Origin: Chitinophaga sp. YR573 | GTDB lineage: Bacteria; Bacteroidota; Bacteroidia; Chitinophagales; Chitinophagaceae | Assembly: GCF_900110995.1 (NCBI RefSeq) | Contig: NZ_FOJF01000001.1 | Location: 4,562,803 to 4,626,802, forward strand | Direction: 5' to 3' | DNA: 64,000 nucleotides | In this document: positions 63,846-64,000 of the stretch, piece after piece | Position numbering within the stretch: position 1 is the first letter of the stretch | How the letters are laid out: each line of letters starts with the position of its first letter | Program-made: the position numbers and the translations under genes | The notes under the pieces: generated by a model | Seen by the model: only the letters and a program-made list of their open reading frames with translations | The model's database searches: none | What the model was told of the DNA's origin: nothing

Positions 63846-64000
63846 TCAGTTGGTTACTGCTCTGAAAATCCTGTTCGTATAAGAAGAATCAACATTTCCG
63901 GCAAACACCATAATCCCTGCTTTCTTAGTGCCATTCGCTGGTTGCCAGGCAGCAGCTGTAATAGCTGTACTTACTGAATTATACTGTTTGGAAACACCGA
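63846..64000 (-). CDS. 3' end of an unidentified protein gene
   Basis: The reverse strand encodes 51 residues ending in TGA at 63846, with 'AAWQPANGTKKAGIMVFAG' followed by 'NVDSSYTNRIFRAVTN' at the C-terminus. The start lies beyond the window. The composition, rich in Ala, Thr, Asn and Val, suggests a secreted or surface beta-strand protein, but the family cannot be told from this piece. Confidence 0.55.
   Translation of the reverse strand, partial: GVSKQYNSVSTAITAAAWQPANGTKKAGIMVFAGNVDSSYTNRIFRAVTN

Overview
The window looks like chromosomal DNA from a Bacteroidota species of the Chitinophagaceae, most probably Chitinophaga or a close relative. The evidence is two SusC/SusD pairs, one behind an ECF sigma/FecR module with the family-typical SusC N-terminus, a type IX secretion sorting domain, several DUF families common in Bacteroidota, many AraC regulators, and TAnnTTTG-type promoter boxes. 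Base composition is moderately AT-rich throughout. I saw no rRNA, tRNA, CRISPR array, phage genes or transposase.

Layout. (1) 1-4145: a cut AraC regulator diverging from an AsmA-like envelope protein. (2) 4156-12487: small-molecule and stress genes. Two look-alike modules, each with an AraC regulator, a short-chain dehydrogenase and an NmrA-type protein, flank a TetR-controlled pair of small membrane proteins and a GNAT. The TetR gene lies among three copies of one inverted repeat, ATACT-N4-AGTAT. (3) 12781-20936: ECF sigma factor, FecR anti-sigma, STN-containing SusC, SusD and a TlpA-like thioredoxin, a cell-surface-signalling nutrient uptake unit. (4) 21024-25066: small proteins, then a chromate-resistance-like set (ChrB-AraC fusion, ChrA, exported superoxide dismutase) and a VOC protein. 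(5) 25134-36717: a MacB/FtsX-like permease, a tripartite RND efflux operon, and a divergent operon of a degenerate SDR, a type II NADH dehydrogenase and an AraC regulator. (6) 36772-39335: ThuA protein, siderophore-type acetyltransferase, and a secreted protein with Gly/Arg/Tyr-rich repeats.

(7) 39769-50098 is the most interesting region. Nine tightly packed, partly overlapping genes appear to encode nearly a whole route from serine and acyl donor to inositol phosphorylceramide: serine palmitoyltransferase, a GNAT-fold protein (candidate ceramide synthase), an NAD-epimerase-like protein (candidate CerR reductase), myo-inositol-phosphate synthase, a PgpA-type phosphatase, a GtrA membrane protein, a DUF5686 outer-membrane protein, a CDP-alcohol phosphatidyltransferase fused to a DUF4833-like domain, and an Aur1-like PAP2 enzyme. 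Sphingolipid and inositol-lipid genes therefore lie in one transcription unit, with two unexplained membrane proteins that could move or modify the product. Three imperfect 26-nt direct repeats lie upstream.

(8) 50099-64000: a long leader with repeats and a hairpin, a second SusC/SusD pair, a Clp-N-like/TPR protein, a large secreted GH128-like glycosidase with FG-GAP/VCBS repeats and a T9SS domain, a nested REP-like palindrome cluster, a B12-binding radical SAM protein, and the 3' end of a further gene.

All functions are inferred from reading the translated sequence and motifs; no database search was run.
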